From NCBI RefSeq assembly GCF_958295425.1, contig NC_081137.1, positions 5,350,238 through 5,414,237 on the forward strand: a stretch of DNA of 64,000 nucleotides, given 5' to 3'. Position numbers and translations under genes: made by a program. Under the pieces are notes generated by a model, which did no database searches, was not told the origin of the DNA, and saw only the letters and a program-made list of their open reading frames with translations. This stretch comes from Solea solea (Eukaryota; Chordata; Actinopteri; Pleuronectiformes; Soleidae). Within the stretch, counting starts at the first letter, position 1. Every line of letters starts with the position of its first letter. Shown here piece by piece: positions 1 to 11,366 of this stretch.

Positions 1-204
1 GATCAGCGGCAGTCACACTTAAGTGCTTTTCTTGCCACTTACCTTTGATGCAGACTTTGACATCTGACTTGGCATTGGGGGCCGTCACTTTTTATATCCC
101 CAACGTCAGATATTTGTTCACATTTGTTCAGTTTCGAGCTTGGAAACAAGTTTGACTTCAAATTATACAGACTGGAAGCGCATCAGACCGAAACAGAGAC
201 AGGA

Positions 205-410
205 ATGGTAACAAATGGCATCATCTATTTCCCTCAAAATGAAATCGCGTGGTATTAAAGAACACCAAAAACTAGCACTTGAGACGGTTGACTCCTATGC
301 TACAAATCAAATGAGAACCAGTTTATTCATTTTCTCATAGACTTTCATTCAATTGAAGCTCTTTTCATGTCGACCATTCATTATATTCTTACTTCCTGAT
401 TAGCTTCAGG
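205..410. repeat. Dispersed repeat family V, copy 1
   Basis: It contains GGCATCATCTATTTCCCTC and, later, CGACCATTCATTATATTC and TACTTCCTGATTAGC, in the order seen in the copy at 22070-22280. The name V is used only to link copies in this window. Confidence 0.45.
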
Positions 411-445
411 AGTCTATGTCTACTTTCTTATATATATATATATAT

Positions 446-774
446 ATTACTAAATAAATCGACAACTATTTTGAGATTCGATTAATCGGTTTGAAGCTTT
501 TTTCATGATTAAAACAAGATTTCCGATTGTTTAAGCTTCTTAAATGTGAATATTTTCTTAATTTCTTTGCTCTGGTGAACAAAGAAATCATTCAAAGTTA
601 ATCATTTTGGTTTGTGGACAAAACAAGACATTTGAGAACATCATCATTTCCAGGTTTGATGAACACCAGTCAACATTTTTGAAGGTTTTCTGATATTTTA
701 TGGACCAACCGATTAATCGTGAAAATAATCGACAGATTAATCGATTATGAAAATAATCGTTAGTTGCAGCTCTA
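446..774. mobile_element. AT-rich hAT-like MITE (TAGAGCTGCAAC ends), copy 1
   Basis: The right end reads GTTAGTTGCAGCTCTA. The body carries the family marks ATTAATCGATTATGAAAATA and TTGTGGACAAAACAAGACAT. The left terminus is eroded into a TA tract (429-448). It lies in frem2 intron 6. Confidence 0.65.
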
Positions 775-878
775 ATATATATATAAATATACAGTATACA
801 TATATGCTTTTAACTTAGCAATTAGTTCCACCCGAGTCAGTGGAGTTCAACTGTTAGTAACTAATAGTCACAATAATG

Positions 879-879
<1 letters not shown>

Positions 880-941
<62 letters not shown>
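880..941. repeat. TA microsatellite, 62 bp
   Basis: An uninterrupted AT dinucleotide run, self-complementary and expected to be length-variable. The Tyr/Ile-rich open frames across it are artefacts. Confidence 0.95.
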
Positions 942-944
<3 letters not shown>

Positions 945-2053
945 TATATATACATTGTTTTGCAATTAAAGGACACAGGCACAAGTGAACACACATCACG
1001 CACACGAGTTAACACAGAGCGTTGCATCTCCCGTCTCACTATATTCCTTCCCTGCGGAGTTTGAGTGTTGAACTCGAGTGAGGGAGGCTGCAGTGTTTCA
1101 GTGGCTGGGTGCAGGTAGTGTCGCACCAGCAGACGCCGCTTCATCCTCCGAGAGGCTAAAAATGACACATCATCTCTCACGGGGGGAGGGGAGGGGAGGG
1201 GGGAGCCGGGCTTTTCACAAACACATTTCCATGCCTTTGAACTGAGCACAAGTCTTCTGACAATTTACAAACAATCAGACGGCGTCTCTTGCTTTCTTGC
1301 TTTCTTGTTAACTAGCCCCCAGATGCCTACACACACACACACACACTTAAGGTCTCCATTGTAAGTCCTCATTCTTTTATTTATCAAGTGTGGCTATATC
1401 ATCGAGGACATGGAAAAAAATGAAGCGAGCATCTACAGACGATTCCTTTTTTTTTTTGTTGTTTACCTTGTGTGACACCACTTCTGTTGTACTGAAGCAC
1501 TATTTCCATATTGAGGGAGAAGCAGAACATGTGTGGTGAAATAAAAGCCTTTAATGCAACTCCTGCCCTTGCTCGACATGAGCACGTTTGAACAACATTC
1601 TCTTTCATTTTGCCCTATATTTATCCATGACGGCAGCTAAATTGCAGATGCTAATTTCCCGCTAGTGAACGTGACAAATAACAACTTGAATAGAGAGGAT
1701 GAAAAAAAATAATTAATTGAGGCGCATACGCGTTGCTACATCTCATTTGTCGATGATCTTTAAATACCGACTAGCGCGGAGTCACTTTGATGGAAACTAA
1801 CGTGAGGGCAGTTTTTTTTTCTGCATTGGCTCTGTTGGAGGGCCGATCAATACGTTTGAAATTTTGTCCCAGCATATAATACAGTATATGGATGGCTCCG
1901 AGTTAGATTGCTCCACGCTATGTGACCAAAGTTTATTACACCACAGCGCTCTTCATCCCTCATCTTTTGAAAAGAGGAAAGTATGACTTCTAGTGTAATA
2001 ATCTATAGCATGGCATTTAACAAAAAACCTTGAGCAGAGACATTCACTCTCTA

Positions 2054-2072
2054 CCCCCCCCCCCCCCCCCCC
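2054..2072. repeat. C homopolymer, 19 bp
   Basis: A run of C in frem2 intron 6 and a likely site of sequencing-length uncertainty. Confidence 0.9.
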
Positions 2073-3047
2073 GAGTCTATAAAGTAAATCAATGCAGAAT
2101 AGTGAGGTGGTGGAGAAAGAGCCTGGAGATTGGAATAGGTATTTCCCAGCGGGCTTGTCTGTCCCAAGATAAATCTCATGCACATTTCTCTCGCTTTTTA
2201 AGATGTAATCTATATTGTCCATACAACGCTGATGAAACCAGACAAGGGACATGTGTGATAATGATGCAGTCCCACTGGACGCCCCTAGCGTGGCTCTCTG
2301 TAATTAAAAAGTGTCTGAATGACAGCAAAACAGGGAGTTTTATTCCATCTGTCTCGCCTGCGAGTGCAGGGTTTGTGTCCGGGTGTTTTCAGGACTCTTA
2401 TCCTACATGGATCAACGCTAAGCGACTTTGCAAACAAGCTTAATTAGGAGAACTTCTGCCATATAAAGGCTCTGTTGACAAAAACTGCGGGACTTCTCGC
2501 ACTGTGTGAATTCACACCCACAAACTGTTTTTATATGCGGCTGCGTGCCTTCATATATTCATGTGTTCTTTAACCTTAAACACACACACACACACACACT
2601 TTTGCTATGCAGACATGAATTAAATTAAATCTTCTCAACCTATTTTGGAGAAAAGAAAAAAGTATTATTCTTTTTTTCTTTATAAAGTTCACTATGATCT
2701 CTCATCCGTGTGATTTGGGTACATCACTTTCAGAAAAGGAAAAAAAAAAAAGTTTATTCAGGGCTGGATTTGAAAGTTTTCTCTGTGGAGTTGTCACTGG
2801 AAAGAGTAAGAGTGAGAAAAATGCTTCGACTCCACTCGATCTCAACTGTTTAAAGGCACACTCATATGACCACACTCTAGTTTTTACTCTCCCACTAGGG
2901 TAATTTCACGGTTTGGTATCAGTCGCGTCATTATTTCAGTACCACCGTCACGTGGACGGTGGAGGATAAAGTGGTCGAAAAAGGATGGATATTCCTTTTC
3001 TACCAAATGCTACACACTTCACCTTTCAAGTGTTGTAATTGCCTTAC

Positions 3048-3299
3048 CGTCATCCGTATCCTCCAAGATCTGGACTTTGGTGGTGGGGTAGTGCAGCCCC
3101 AGGCGGCCCCCGACGGGCAGCGACAGAGTGACATTGAAGCTCTCGTCTCCCTCGTACAGGGAGTCGTCGATGATCACCACGCGGCAATGCTTCTCCCTCT
3201 CGTCCTTGTCGAAGCGGAGGACGCTGCCGTGCTCCTCTGGACGGGAGATGTAGTCCGAGTAGGACAGGACGGTGGTGGGGAGGGTTCCCGAGGCAGAGC
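3048..3299 (-). CDS. frem2: frem2 coding exon 6: second half of Calx-beta domain 2 (last exon in window)
   Basis: A 252-nt exon, phase 1/phase 1. The acceptor gtgaag is the first AG after a long C/T-rich tract with a CTGAC branch-point match about 40 nt upstream. The donor is gtaagg. It encodes [20 protein letters not shown], then [20 protein letters not shown] and [20 protein letters not shown], ending ILEDTDD. The [11 protein letters not shown] core is the Calx-beta calcium-binding signature. The sequence downstream of the donor to window base 1 holds no recognisable further exon, so the gene continues off the left edge. By comparison with the usual FREM2 length of about 3100-3200 residues, roughly 1200 C-terminal residues are outside the window. 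Confidence 0.93.
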
Positions 3300-4718
3300 C
3301 TTCACGGGGGACAATGGGGACGGAGGGGACAGCGTCAGGTGTGAGGAGTGGAAGAGGAAACGAAAAGCTATATCAATTAGAACTTTATGCTTTTCTATAA
3401 TGGAGTTATTTTCACGTCCATATTCATGTTTGGCAGATTTTCATGTGGAAAGTGATGTTAGTTTCAGGCCATTGATTTCTTTTTAAATTGATTATTGAAA
3501 CGCACAATATTCAAGAGACAATTATGGCTTGTAAAAGTGAAAGTTTGCCCTTGTTATTCCAGCAAGGCCATCAAGGAAGTCATTACGTGAGTCATAACAT
3601 CAGAACACAAAGGGAACAGATGACCGGCACATTTAGAGCCTGTGACATTGAACAGAAGTACGTTGATTACACTCATATTAAGTTTGTTCAAAGTTCAGTA
3701 AAGTGAAGCAGAGAGACTGCGGTTCCTTTTGTGACCGAGGATTATTGAAGAGTGAACATGTGAGTTTTCTGTGTTTCATCATTTTTTAAAATCCACTCCA
3801 AAAAAAAACACATTCATTGTGTATTTATCCCAGTACTCATAAAGTTGAATTGAGCTGATTATCTCCGAGTCGAGTTGATTCATCTTGTTTTTGTCAAATT
3901 ACATTTCGCGGGGACTTAAATGCGCGCGGAGAACACGGAGTCTCACACATCGTCGTTCTAATCAGACGGAAAATAAATAACTGAAAATTGCTTTTATTAT
4001 CGCAAAGTGAGTGAAGTGGCGCTTTTGTAGAGTTCATATTGAAGCACACTACTGATCTGAAGAGATTACTGTAACACATGGACGGGGCACAGTTGAACAG
4101 CGAACTGTGATACTACTGAGCTCATGCTGCTTCTTATTATTTGTGGGAAATGTAAATGGGATGTGAAGTGCCTCTCCCCCAGTGCACTGCTGTGCACATC
4201 GCATTTAGATAAAATAATATACCAGCATTAAATGGACTCACAGTAAAGTGACTCTCGCAGTTTCTTTTAATCCTTTTAATTGCCGGACCCCTGAACAACG
4301 GTTAAACCTGAGTAATTAGGTTTGTCGACGCAGCCGTAAAACTATACGATGTTTTCAATTCTGGTCAATAGAGGAAACCTTAACTCTGTGTTGTGTGTAG
4401 CTTTTTAAAATTACATTCGTAAAAAAAACAATCCGCACGACTGTGTGTGTTTCGCATTAAAATCTCATGTCGCCCGGAGACATTTAACCAGCCTGTACAG
4501 TAAAGTAAAGTAAGTGCCTTTTTGCTAACGCCATCGTGGGATTGGGTGCCTATTTCCTTTCCTCTTGGCCATGGTCTGATAGTTTTGCTTGACCAATTTT
4601 AAGGGCGCAGCATACAAGTAATGTTACATCATTATTGTTCACCAGGACTAAACAGAAAAAAAAAAATAATAAATCACCATAAATGACATAGTGAAGCAAC
4701 ACCACAGACTCTTTAAAG

Positions 4719-4816
4719 CAGGGGTCTCAAACTCAAATGACCCGGGGGCCACTTGAGTTCATATTAAGTGGTGGGTTAGAAGAAATTGATTGGAGGGGGG
4801 GCCGCATGTGGCCCTA
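4719..4816. mobile_element. Truncated hAT-type MITE, CAGGGGYCTCAAAC family
   Basis: The left end CAGGGGTCTCAAACTCAAAT is intact and followed by GGGGGCCACTTGAG and GGCCGCATGTGGCCC typical of the family. The right terminal inverted repeat is missing. It lies in frem2 intron 5. Confidence 0.6.
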
Positions 4817-4839
4817 ATAGTTAATTAGGGTAACTAAAT

Positions 4840-4985
4840 TGAATCCCAGTTCGTTTGGGGAGGTGTGAATACCCAACCGAACGCTGATCCGCACCAAAGA
4901 AGCGAACTCTGGTCTGCCTAAAAACGTAGGTCTCGGTTGGTTTCAAGTGAAGCGGACTACAACAACAGGGCATTGTGGGTAAACA
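4840..4985. repeat. Dispersed repeat fragment (CAGTTCGTTTGG type)
   Basis: The sequence contains CAGTTCGTTTGGGGAGGTG, CCGCACCAAAGAAGCGAACT and a GGTTTCAAGTGAAGCGGACT-like end. It resembles a teleost non-autonomous DNA repeat I have seen in other fish sequence, but I cannot name the family with certainty. Confidence 0.45.
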
Positions 4986-5312
4986 CAACTAAAACAAACG
5001 TGTGTGTAGAACGATAGCCGGGAGCAAATAAACTAGGATATGAATTAATTAATACTTTATACTAAAGTGGGAATTTTTGCACCTGGATGAACAATAACAT
5101 TACTTCATATATACGCCGGTTTCACCTGAAAAAATAGAATTTTAAATACACTTTAATTATTACTGTGTTTGTTTTTTGTGCTGCTGATGCCACAGAGATG
5201 AGCTCACACCGTGTTCAGTTTGACCATGAAAAGCAGCACACAGTCACAGGGAAGCAGGGCGAGTATTCTGAGGATCACGGGTTATATGAGGTGAGAAAAG
5301 GCTCGTTCATAC

Positions 5313-5438
5313 CCTGCTGTGTGTAGCAGACCACCATAAGCTCCTGGCTGATGTCTCCGCTGCGGTGCACCGGGATGAAAAGCTCCCCAACATCTTCCTC
5401 CACGGAGTGGATCTGTTCAGGGAAGAACACAGTGGACT
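5313..5438 (-). CDS. frem2: frem2 coding exon 5: first half of Calx-beta domain 2
   Basis: A 126-nt exon, phase 1/phase 1, with acceptor caaaacag behind a long C/T tract and donor gtatga. Residues about 1821-1862 read [20 protein letters not shown] and then [20 protein letters not shown]. SVEEDVGxLxIPVxRSGD is a standard opening of a Calx-beta repeat, and [11 protein letters not shown] is characteristic of FREM2. The exon ends CAG-CAG-G, and the next exon supplies GC to complete Gly. Confidence 0.93.
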
Positions 5439-6679
5439 CTGTTTTGGAGGAGAAGAGAGAGGAAAAAGTAGGGGGGGGAGGAGAGTGGAGTCAGAGGAAG
5501 AAGAGAGAAAAAAAAATGGTATAACAATCTGCAAAAAATCCACTGTGCATGAGAGCACTGTGGACTGACACAGGCTTTTGTTCTGGTTCTACATTAGTGA
5601 GTTTCAGCTGGCTTTTCTAAAAAAAAAACCTACACATCTATTGAAGTGGTACTCCTGCAGCGTGCCTATTCATATTCAAAAATAACTCTCCATCACAGTT
5701 TTCAGTTTGACGCAACCAGAGGTGCTCTTCCTGGCTACCTAGTGTGTCGCACACTATTCCACATGCAAGCCTCTCGCAGTTCATGCCGCTGGGAGCGCCA
5801 CGTATCGACAGCTCCATGCACAGACGGGGGTCAGTCGAGCCGCCGCTCTTATTTGCTCTCTCGCTTTCCCCACTCCTCGCTCCATCTCTGAGAGGAGTCT
5901 GTGATTGAGAGCGAGACTTGGAGTCAGTGAAAGCGTCATCTATCAAAGAGAAGAACTCACTGCCATTATAGAAACAATAAATGTTACGGCTATTTTCCAG
6001 GGACGCAAGGGGGACCGATAAAAAAATACAAACGCGGACTGAGTCTCGACTCATCCTAGATGTTCTTGTGAGTGCTTCCCCCCTCCTCTACTCTTCTTTT
6101 TAGTGAATAAAATGTATAAATGAATGGACGATAGGAAGCGAAAGGCACTTGTGGCTCATTTAAAACACAAAACAACAGATTTGGACGTTTGATTCAACAC
6201 CCAGCATAAAAAGAGATCAACACCTGAGATGATTCTTCAGGACGGAGTCATCATCAAAGACAATCTTACACACGGCGGGTGGTCAAACATTGCTTTCTTC
6301 TCATGGTAACTCCCTAAATCGCTCCTTCCTCCGCTCAATCTTCCTGCGCCGCTTTCTGACGGTGCCCACAATTTGTCACTCCCCGGGAGGCTCAGCGGCT
6401 CATAGCAGGGGATTGGGCTTTGCTTACTTATTCACATGCACAAACACACACTCTCACAGCTACCTTTCAAAGACTTTTCATTGATTTTCCATTCATAAAG
6501 GACGCACTCAGTTGGGATGCACTGATTTATTGGCTGTACATCAGTAGCAGCTGTTAACGACCTACGTTCAAATAAAACGACTCACTGATAGAGACAATGA
6601 TGTTCATCCTGGCTATGCATGATGAAAATATATTATAATTTCATGAGTTTAGTATTCGAACAAGAGGATTTTGTCATCG

Positions 6680-6960
6680 AATGTCTCTTTTTTGCCAATT
6701 CAGGGGCCTCATTTTAGCTCGGGCGGCGCAATTTGATCTCAAGTGGGCCGTACCACTTAAATCACAGCATAATAACTTATGAAGAACAAGAACTCCAAGT
6801 ATATTTCTACCAAAACGACGGCTCTTACTGAGGTTTCTCCACTTTGTGACAGCCGGTCCCAAATGGCTGTCACAAAGTGAGGGTCTAAGGACAGAGGGTG
6901 TCAAGTGCTGTACAGACTGTATCGCACTTCGAGGCAAATTGTGTTACATGTATAATTCCT
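6680..6960. repeat. Dispersed repeat with an embedded perfect hairpin
   Basis: The segment contains GTGCTGTACAGACTGTA and GAGGCAAATTGTGTTA, phrases I associate with 3' ends of fish LINE-like repeats, and a perfect 15-bp hairpin (6840-6879). The boundaries are approximate. Confidence 0.4.
6840..6879. repeat. Perfect 15-bp inverted repeat, 10-nt loop
   Basis: CACTTTGTGACAGCC at 6840-6854 is followed, after GGTCCCAAAT, by its exact reverse complement at 6865-6879. Confidence 0.9.
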
Positions 6961-9035
6961 TTTTTTTTTCACAATTATTGTTTTTCATAATCTTGATCCT
7001 TAGACTTCTTTAATCTCATCTTGTTATTTGTATGAATTTGTGATTATTTGAAGGAAGCAAAAAAACCCAAAAAACTTTAAAACAATGATTATTTCTATGT
7101 ATCGCTGCCACAAAAGAGCAACACATAAAAAAACTCATTTCCAAAAACAAACCCCACTGTAATCTGTATCAGCTGTTGACTACATTGTAATTTTAATCAG
7201 CAGTTTCGCCTAGAATCTGGCAATCTGTGCATCGTTAAAGCAAGATGAAATGCTGAACTCTAAGCAGAATATCAGAAATGATGTTCAAATTGCCTCAGCA
7301 AGTTTGAGTCGTCATGAGGTCTCCTGGTCTGGTTAGTGTTTATACCTGTTAGTCTGCGTAAGCCCTTATTTCCCCCCCCCTATCTTCACAATTCAGCGCA
7401 CACTCGTGCCTCAACATTTATGAAAGTAAATTCACAGCCAAGCGGATCAAGTTCTCTTTCTGGAGACGATTGTTTTAAAAGATTAATGTGAAGACTGAAA
7501 ACACACATATTGCAGCGACTGTTAAAGTCACGGACACCTGCGTCTTACTATGAAAAAAGAAAACACGCAGAACAAAAAGAAAATCAGTTTGGCTTTCATT
7601 TCTCGGTCAAATCTGCTGAATTATTAAATCATTTCATGAATAACCCATGGAGCGGGGACATTTTGTTTTTACTGTTTGGATGTTGTTGTCATCGTCGCGC
7701 TCTTTACTCGTTGCTACTTTCCAATCAGCCTGAAGCGCACCTGCAAATGTAAACGGACGACACGTGCGGGTCACGCACTAAGCTGCGTGTTCCTGACGTG
7801 ATTTTACATTAAAGTGAGACAAAGCTCCTACAATTACAATCAAAGTGACTGCAGCTGGCCTTGTGGTTCCATATAAAAAAACATTACACAACAGAGAGAG
7901 CCGTTCTTCATCATTTAGTGGAATGACCTTGACGCAAAACAAGCGCAGCTCCACTGATATATGGTGTCCTTGCTGCGGTAGGAGCAAGAAAGATTTCCCT
8001 GATTACGGCGCGATGCTGCAGCAAACAGTCTAACAGCAGGCTCCCACCTTCATCTTTACTCAGCATTGTGCATGAATTATATATGAAAGAAAGTCATAAA
8101 GTTTTGGAGGAGGAAAGCCAGGCTATCACACCCTGTAATTACACAAAGTTTGTTATTGCGGCAGCACTTAGAGTGCGGGTTTGTTACCACGGGCCAATAC
8201 AGATACAGAGGGATGATGGAGAGTATGCACTCTAAGAAAAAGAAAACAATATCCAAGTGCTTCAGGCGTCCATGCAGATAAACATAGAGTGTCCGCACTG
8301 TTGGAACAAATTCAGCCTTAATTTCTTTACTTTTTTTTTTTTTGCTTAAACCTCAGTGATCCCCTCTCCTCCTTTAAAGCTGATATTAGCCTAGCTGACA
8401 TGTCCTCTGGGGAGGGAATCTCCAGGCTAACCACAAAGACCAGACAAAGCCAGTTTTCATCATTAGCAAAAGGAGGCTGGTGTACAGCAAACGCCACAGG
8501 CATAGCTATAGCTCCACTGGCCCATTAGAGTGCCGAGTGGCACATCTCTGTCACATTAGACGATCCCCAGAGGAGACGGAAAACAAACCAGCCCCTGCCC
8601 TCAACACACAACGTAATTAACCCACAGGGGAGAAGAGATAGACACAGACGAATGTGAGGGAATGAGACAGAGAGAGAGAGAGAGAGACAGCTCAACGCGG
8701 AGTGATGGAGAGAGAGAGAATGAGGAGACAAATGAGAGTGATGAAAGCAGCTGTTGGGTGTCACTGTAAAAAAAAGCTGCAGTGTTTCTGTGTTTTGTTT
8801 TTTTTATCTCTAATTACCAAAAACTTGAGTTGAGGAGGGGAGTAATGCACACACATACACAATAAAAAAACCTGAACGTAGCATCACAAGAGAATATTAA
8901 ACCTTGCCAGAGCCGTGCAGCTATTTTTGGAACGACTCAATATTCCATTCATATTATAAATGTGAGACAAATACACAAACTCAAGTTTGAACCAGTTTGA
9001 ACCGGGTTTTTTGACCAGTGGGGAACGGGTTAAAT

Positions 9036-9066
9036 CAACATTCATTCCACATGGGAATGAATGTTG
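9036..9066. repeat. Perfect 13-bp inverted repeat, 5-nt loop
   Basis: CAACATTCATTCC at 9036-9048, loop ACATG, then the exact reverse complement at 9054-9066. It lies in frem2 intron 4. Confidence 0.9.
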
Positions 9067-9159
9067 TGATAAGTGATGCAAACTCTGGCATCATTTACGC
9101 CACAACGGTCATTTTCTGACCATTAGTCATGAATGTCTGTCGCATACTTTATTTATTTT

Positions 9160-9355
9160 TACAATGACGGACAGCACTAACTATTTGTTATACTTGTGTA
9201 CACCAGAGCCTTTGCATCTCATGCAGATACTTATTATTTTTTATTTCTAAGCTTCTCACTTGTTTTTGTGTTTCGTTGACATCTGCTCTTTATGCCTTTG
9301 ATTTGCCTGCGGGGACAAATAAAGGATTTTGAACTGAACTGAATTGAATTGAAAC
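9160..9355 (+). mobile_element. LINE-type 3' tail
   Basis: The segment ends CTGCGGGGACAAATAAAGG followed by a TTGAACTGAACTGAATTGAA microsatellite-like tail. A GGGGACAAATAAAGG box with a short tandem tail is typical of the 3' ends of fish L2/CR1-like LINEs. No reverse transcriptase sequence is present. Confidence 0.55.
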
Positions 9356-9540
9356 AACATAGTGATCGTCTAGTTATACTATCGTATAAATACATGTGGT
9401 TATGCTGCTTTTTTTCCTTGTATTGTTGTTTTTGAAAATTAGGCAGCTGGGAGTCTGTGTGGTGTTCATTACAAATGTCCGTCAGTGTTATCAGCACTAT
9501 TTGTTCAGGTGGGGAAAACAAATATTTCCTATCCTTTTTT

Positions 9541-9545
9541 TATTA

Positions 9546-9582
<37 letters not shown>
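9541..9582. repeat. ATT trinucleotide microsatellite
   Basis: Near-perfect TTA/ATT repeats with one TTG variant. It lies in frem2 intron 4. Confidence 0.9.
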
Positions 9583-9583
<1 letters not shown>

Positions 9584-10212
9584 AACTTATTTTTAAATCC
9601 TCTACATTGTGGCTCCACAGCAGCTGCATTCGAATTTCATTTTTAATAACGGATGAGGAATATTGACACAGAACTGCATAAAAAGACAAGTTCATGATGC
9701 AAAATAGCGAATGCATAAACAGCGATAAAACATTTCTTATAATCTGTTTGTGTGAGTCATCGCTAAGCTGCCAATCAAACTTCCTAAACAGGAAACTTTC
9801 ACCTAACATTCTGCATTTGTAAACAACATATCTATAAATATTTTATTCCAGGTAGAGAAACAATTTCAGGCAAAATGTGCAAAAATAATTGTGTATTTTT
9901 TTTTTATACTTAAATAAAAGGTGCATTTTCTTACCCTTTGCCCAGCAGCTGCTATGACAGGTGACAGTAGAAAAACCACAGCTGTAAATAAATGAACGAT
10001 GCTAATTCACCGTCACACGGTGAGCAGAGCCGCGGTTAATGTGATCAGTGCAGTACATACATAACACGCGTATATTTTTACATTTAAGAAGAATTTAATC
10101 TAGAAAGTATGTGGTTACTAAACGCTGTGGAGTAAAAAGTGCAATAATTATCTGTAAAAAAAAAACTAAAAACTGGAGTGAACGGTAGGAGAAATTAAAT
10201 GTCAATATACTA

Positions 10213-10236
10213 CATATATATATATATATATATATA
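10213..10236. repeat. TA microsatellite
   Basis: A 24-bp AT run followed by further AATAT-rich sequence. Confidence 0.85.
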
Positions 10237-10829
10237 ATATAATATATAATAATGTATAATATATCAAAATACAGCCTACTAAATATTCAATTTCTTAAAG
10301 CCAAAACGTGTGTCATTGTAAATATGTTATTCAAATGAAAATGAGAAGAATTATGTAAAAAAATGACCATTCCCTCTCATATCGCAAATCACAATTTCAG
10401 TCAAAAATAATCGCAAATATTTAAAAATCATTCGACCACTTAATAATAAAAACTGCTTTGTTTCCATAGCCTTAAAATCTGTCTTTTCCGTGAACTTTGC
10501 AAACTTGCACCCTGTTTCTACAGCAGCTTGAATGGACATTGATTTTGTATTTTAAAGTAAAGGCATTTGAATGAAATGAACATTTCCGCTCATATAAACC
10601 AACAAAGAAGAAGAAGAAGAAGGAGGAGGAAATGTCAGAGAGAGCTGGAGAGTTGTGAAAGCGTGTTTACATCCTTTCCTGTACGCAACGGCCTCTGTAG
10701 GCCACCGTAGTTCCATGGTTTGTTGCACTTACGCAGCATTAGACGTCATTAATTCTTACACACTGGCCCTTTAAGTACAGCTCTTGAGTAAATATAGTCT
10801 GTCTGAGTGTAAGTGTGAGTCATACTGAC

Positions 10830-11060
10830 CATCGCTCGGATCCACGATCTCTACAGTTGCTGCGGCAGGAGACTCCATCACGGCCATCACTGGCTCTGAA
10901 AGCACGATCTGGAAAGTCTCCGCCTGTTCGTACTTCCCGTCGGTCAGGATCCGGACCCGCCACGTGGCGCTGGTCTGTCCTGGGTTGAACTGGACCTGCT
11001 TCTGAGACTTCCCCTTGAAGTCCTCATCCTTCTTAGCAGTGGCATCCTGGGTGCCAATGC
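10830..11060 (-). CDS. frem2: frem2 coding exon 4: rest of Calx-beta domain 1
   Basis: A 231-nt exon, phase 1/phase 1, with acceptor tccatcag after a pyrimidine-rich tract and donor gtcagt. It encodes residues about 1744-1820, from [20 protein letters not shown] through [20 protein letters not shown] to TVEIVDPSD. The acidic [10 protein letters not shown] segment and E-x-A-E-T-F are typical Calx-beta calcium-site regions. The exon completes the first Calx-beta domain, and its reading frame joins the flanking exons without gaps relative to FREM2, so no exon is missing here. Confidence 0.93.
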
Positions 11061-11338
11061 CTGATGGACACAGGGAGGAGAGCAAATTAGAAAAAAAGTG
11101 GAGACGAAGCAAAGATAATGATCATGAAAACGAGTCAGGGGAGGAGAGGAAAACAGATGAAAATCCGATTAGATATTCACACCCTTTAATGTTGTTCAGA
11201 AAGTGGTGTGAAATGAGCGCCGCATCTGCTTTTCCACGCCGATCACTCGCAGAGCCTCGGAAACGTGTGAAATGAATTTTCTGACTGAAGCGTTTAAATA
11301 AACATGTTCACCTCACCGAGATGGTGCTATGCATGCGA

Positions 11339-11366
11339 TCGTGTGTGTGTGTGTGTGTGTGTGTGT
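11339..11366. repeat. GT microsatellite
   Basis: A GT run of about 28 bp, 280 bp upstream (minus-strand sense) of frem2 exon 4. Confidence 0.9.

Larger units (their letters stand above)
1..3047 (-). other. frem2 intron 6 (partial), non-coding
   Basis: No exon is recognised in this stretch. It holds a dispersed-repeat fragment (about 205-410), an AT-rich hAT-like MITE copy (446-774), a 62-bp TA tract (880-941), short CA tracts (1330-1346, 2581-2599) and a 19-base C run (2054-2072). A short hairpin centred on CACGTG is at 2942-2962. A weak exon-like stretch near 43-88 was considered and rejected. Confidence 0.75.
3300..5312 (-). other. frem2 intron 5 (about 2.0 kb), non-coding
   Basis: The intron is bounded by gtatga at the exon 5 donor and gtgaag at the exon 6 acceptor. 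It contains a truncated hAT-like repeat (4719-4816), immediately followed by a second dispersed repeat (about 4840-4985). Nothing coding is seen. The rest looks like single-copy intronic sequence. Confidence 0.8.
5439..10829 (-). other. frem2 intron 4 (about 5.4 kb), non-coding
   Basis: It contains two perfect hairpins (6840-6879 and 9036-9066), a LINE-like 3' tail (about 9160-9355), an ATT microsatellite (9541-9582), a TA tract (10213-10236), a GAA/GGA tract near 10605-10630 and a fragment reading TTACACACTGGCCCTTTAAG near 10757-10776, a motif recurring in other repeats of this window. No additional exon is needed by the reading frame, and none is seen. Confidence 0.8.

Noticed and set aside
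43..88. Exon-like minus-strand segment (VTAPNAKSDVKVCIK) with a perfect gtaagt donor
   Set aside because: There is an in-frame TAA immediately upstream, no pyrimidine tract or acceptor, and the peptide does not match the next FREM2 segment. It is probably repeat-derived.
854..1249. Open frame across the TA tract
   Set aside because: Half of it is a Tyr/Ile run encoded by the microsatellite, with no homology and no splice logic.
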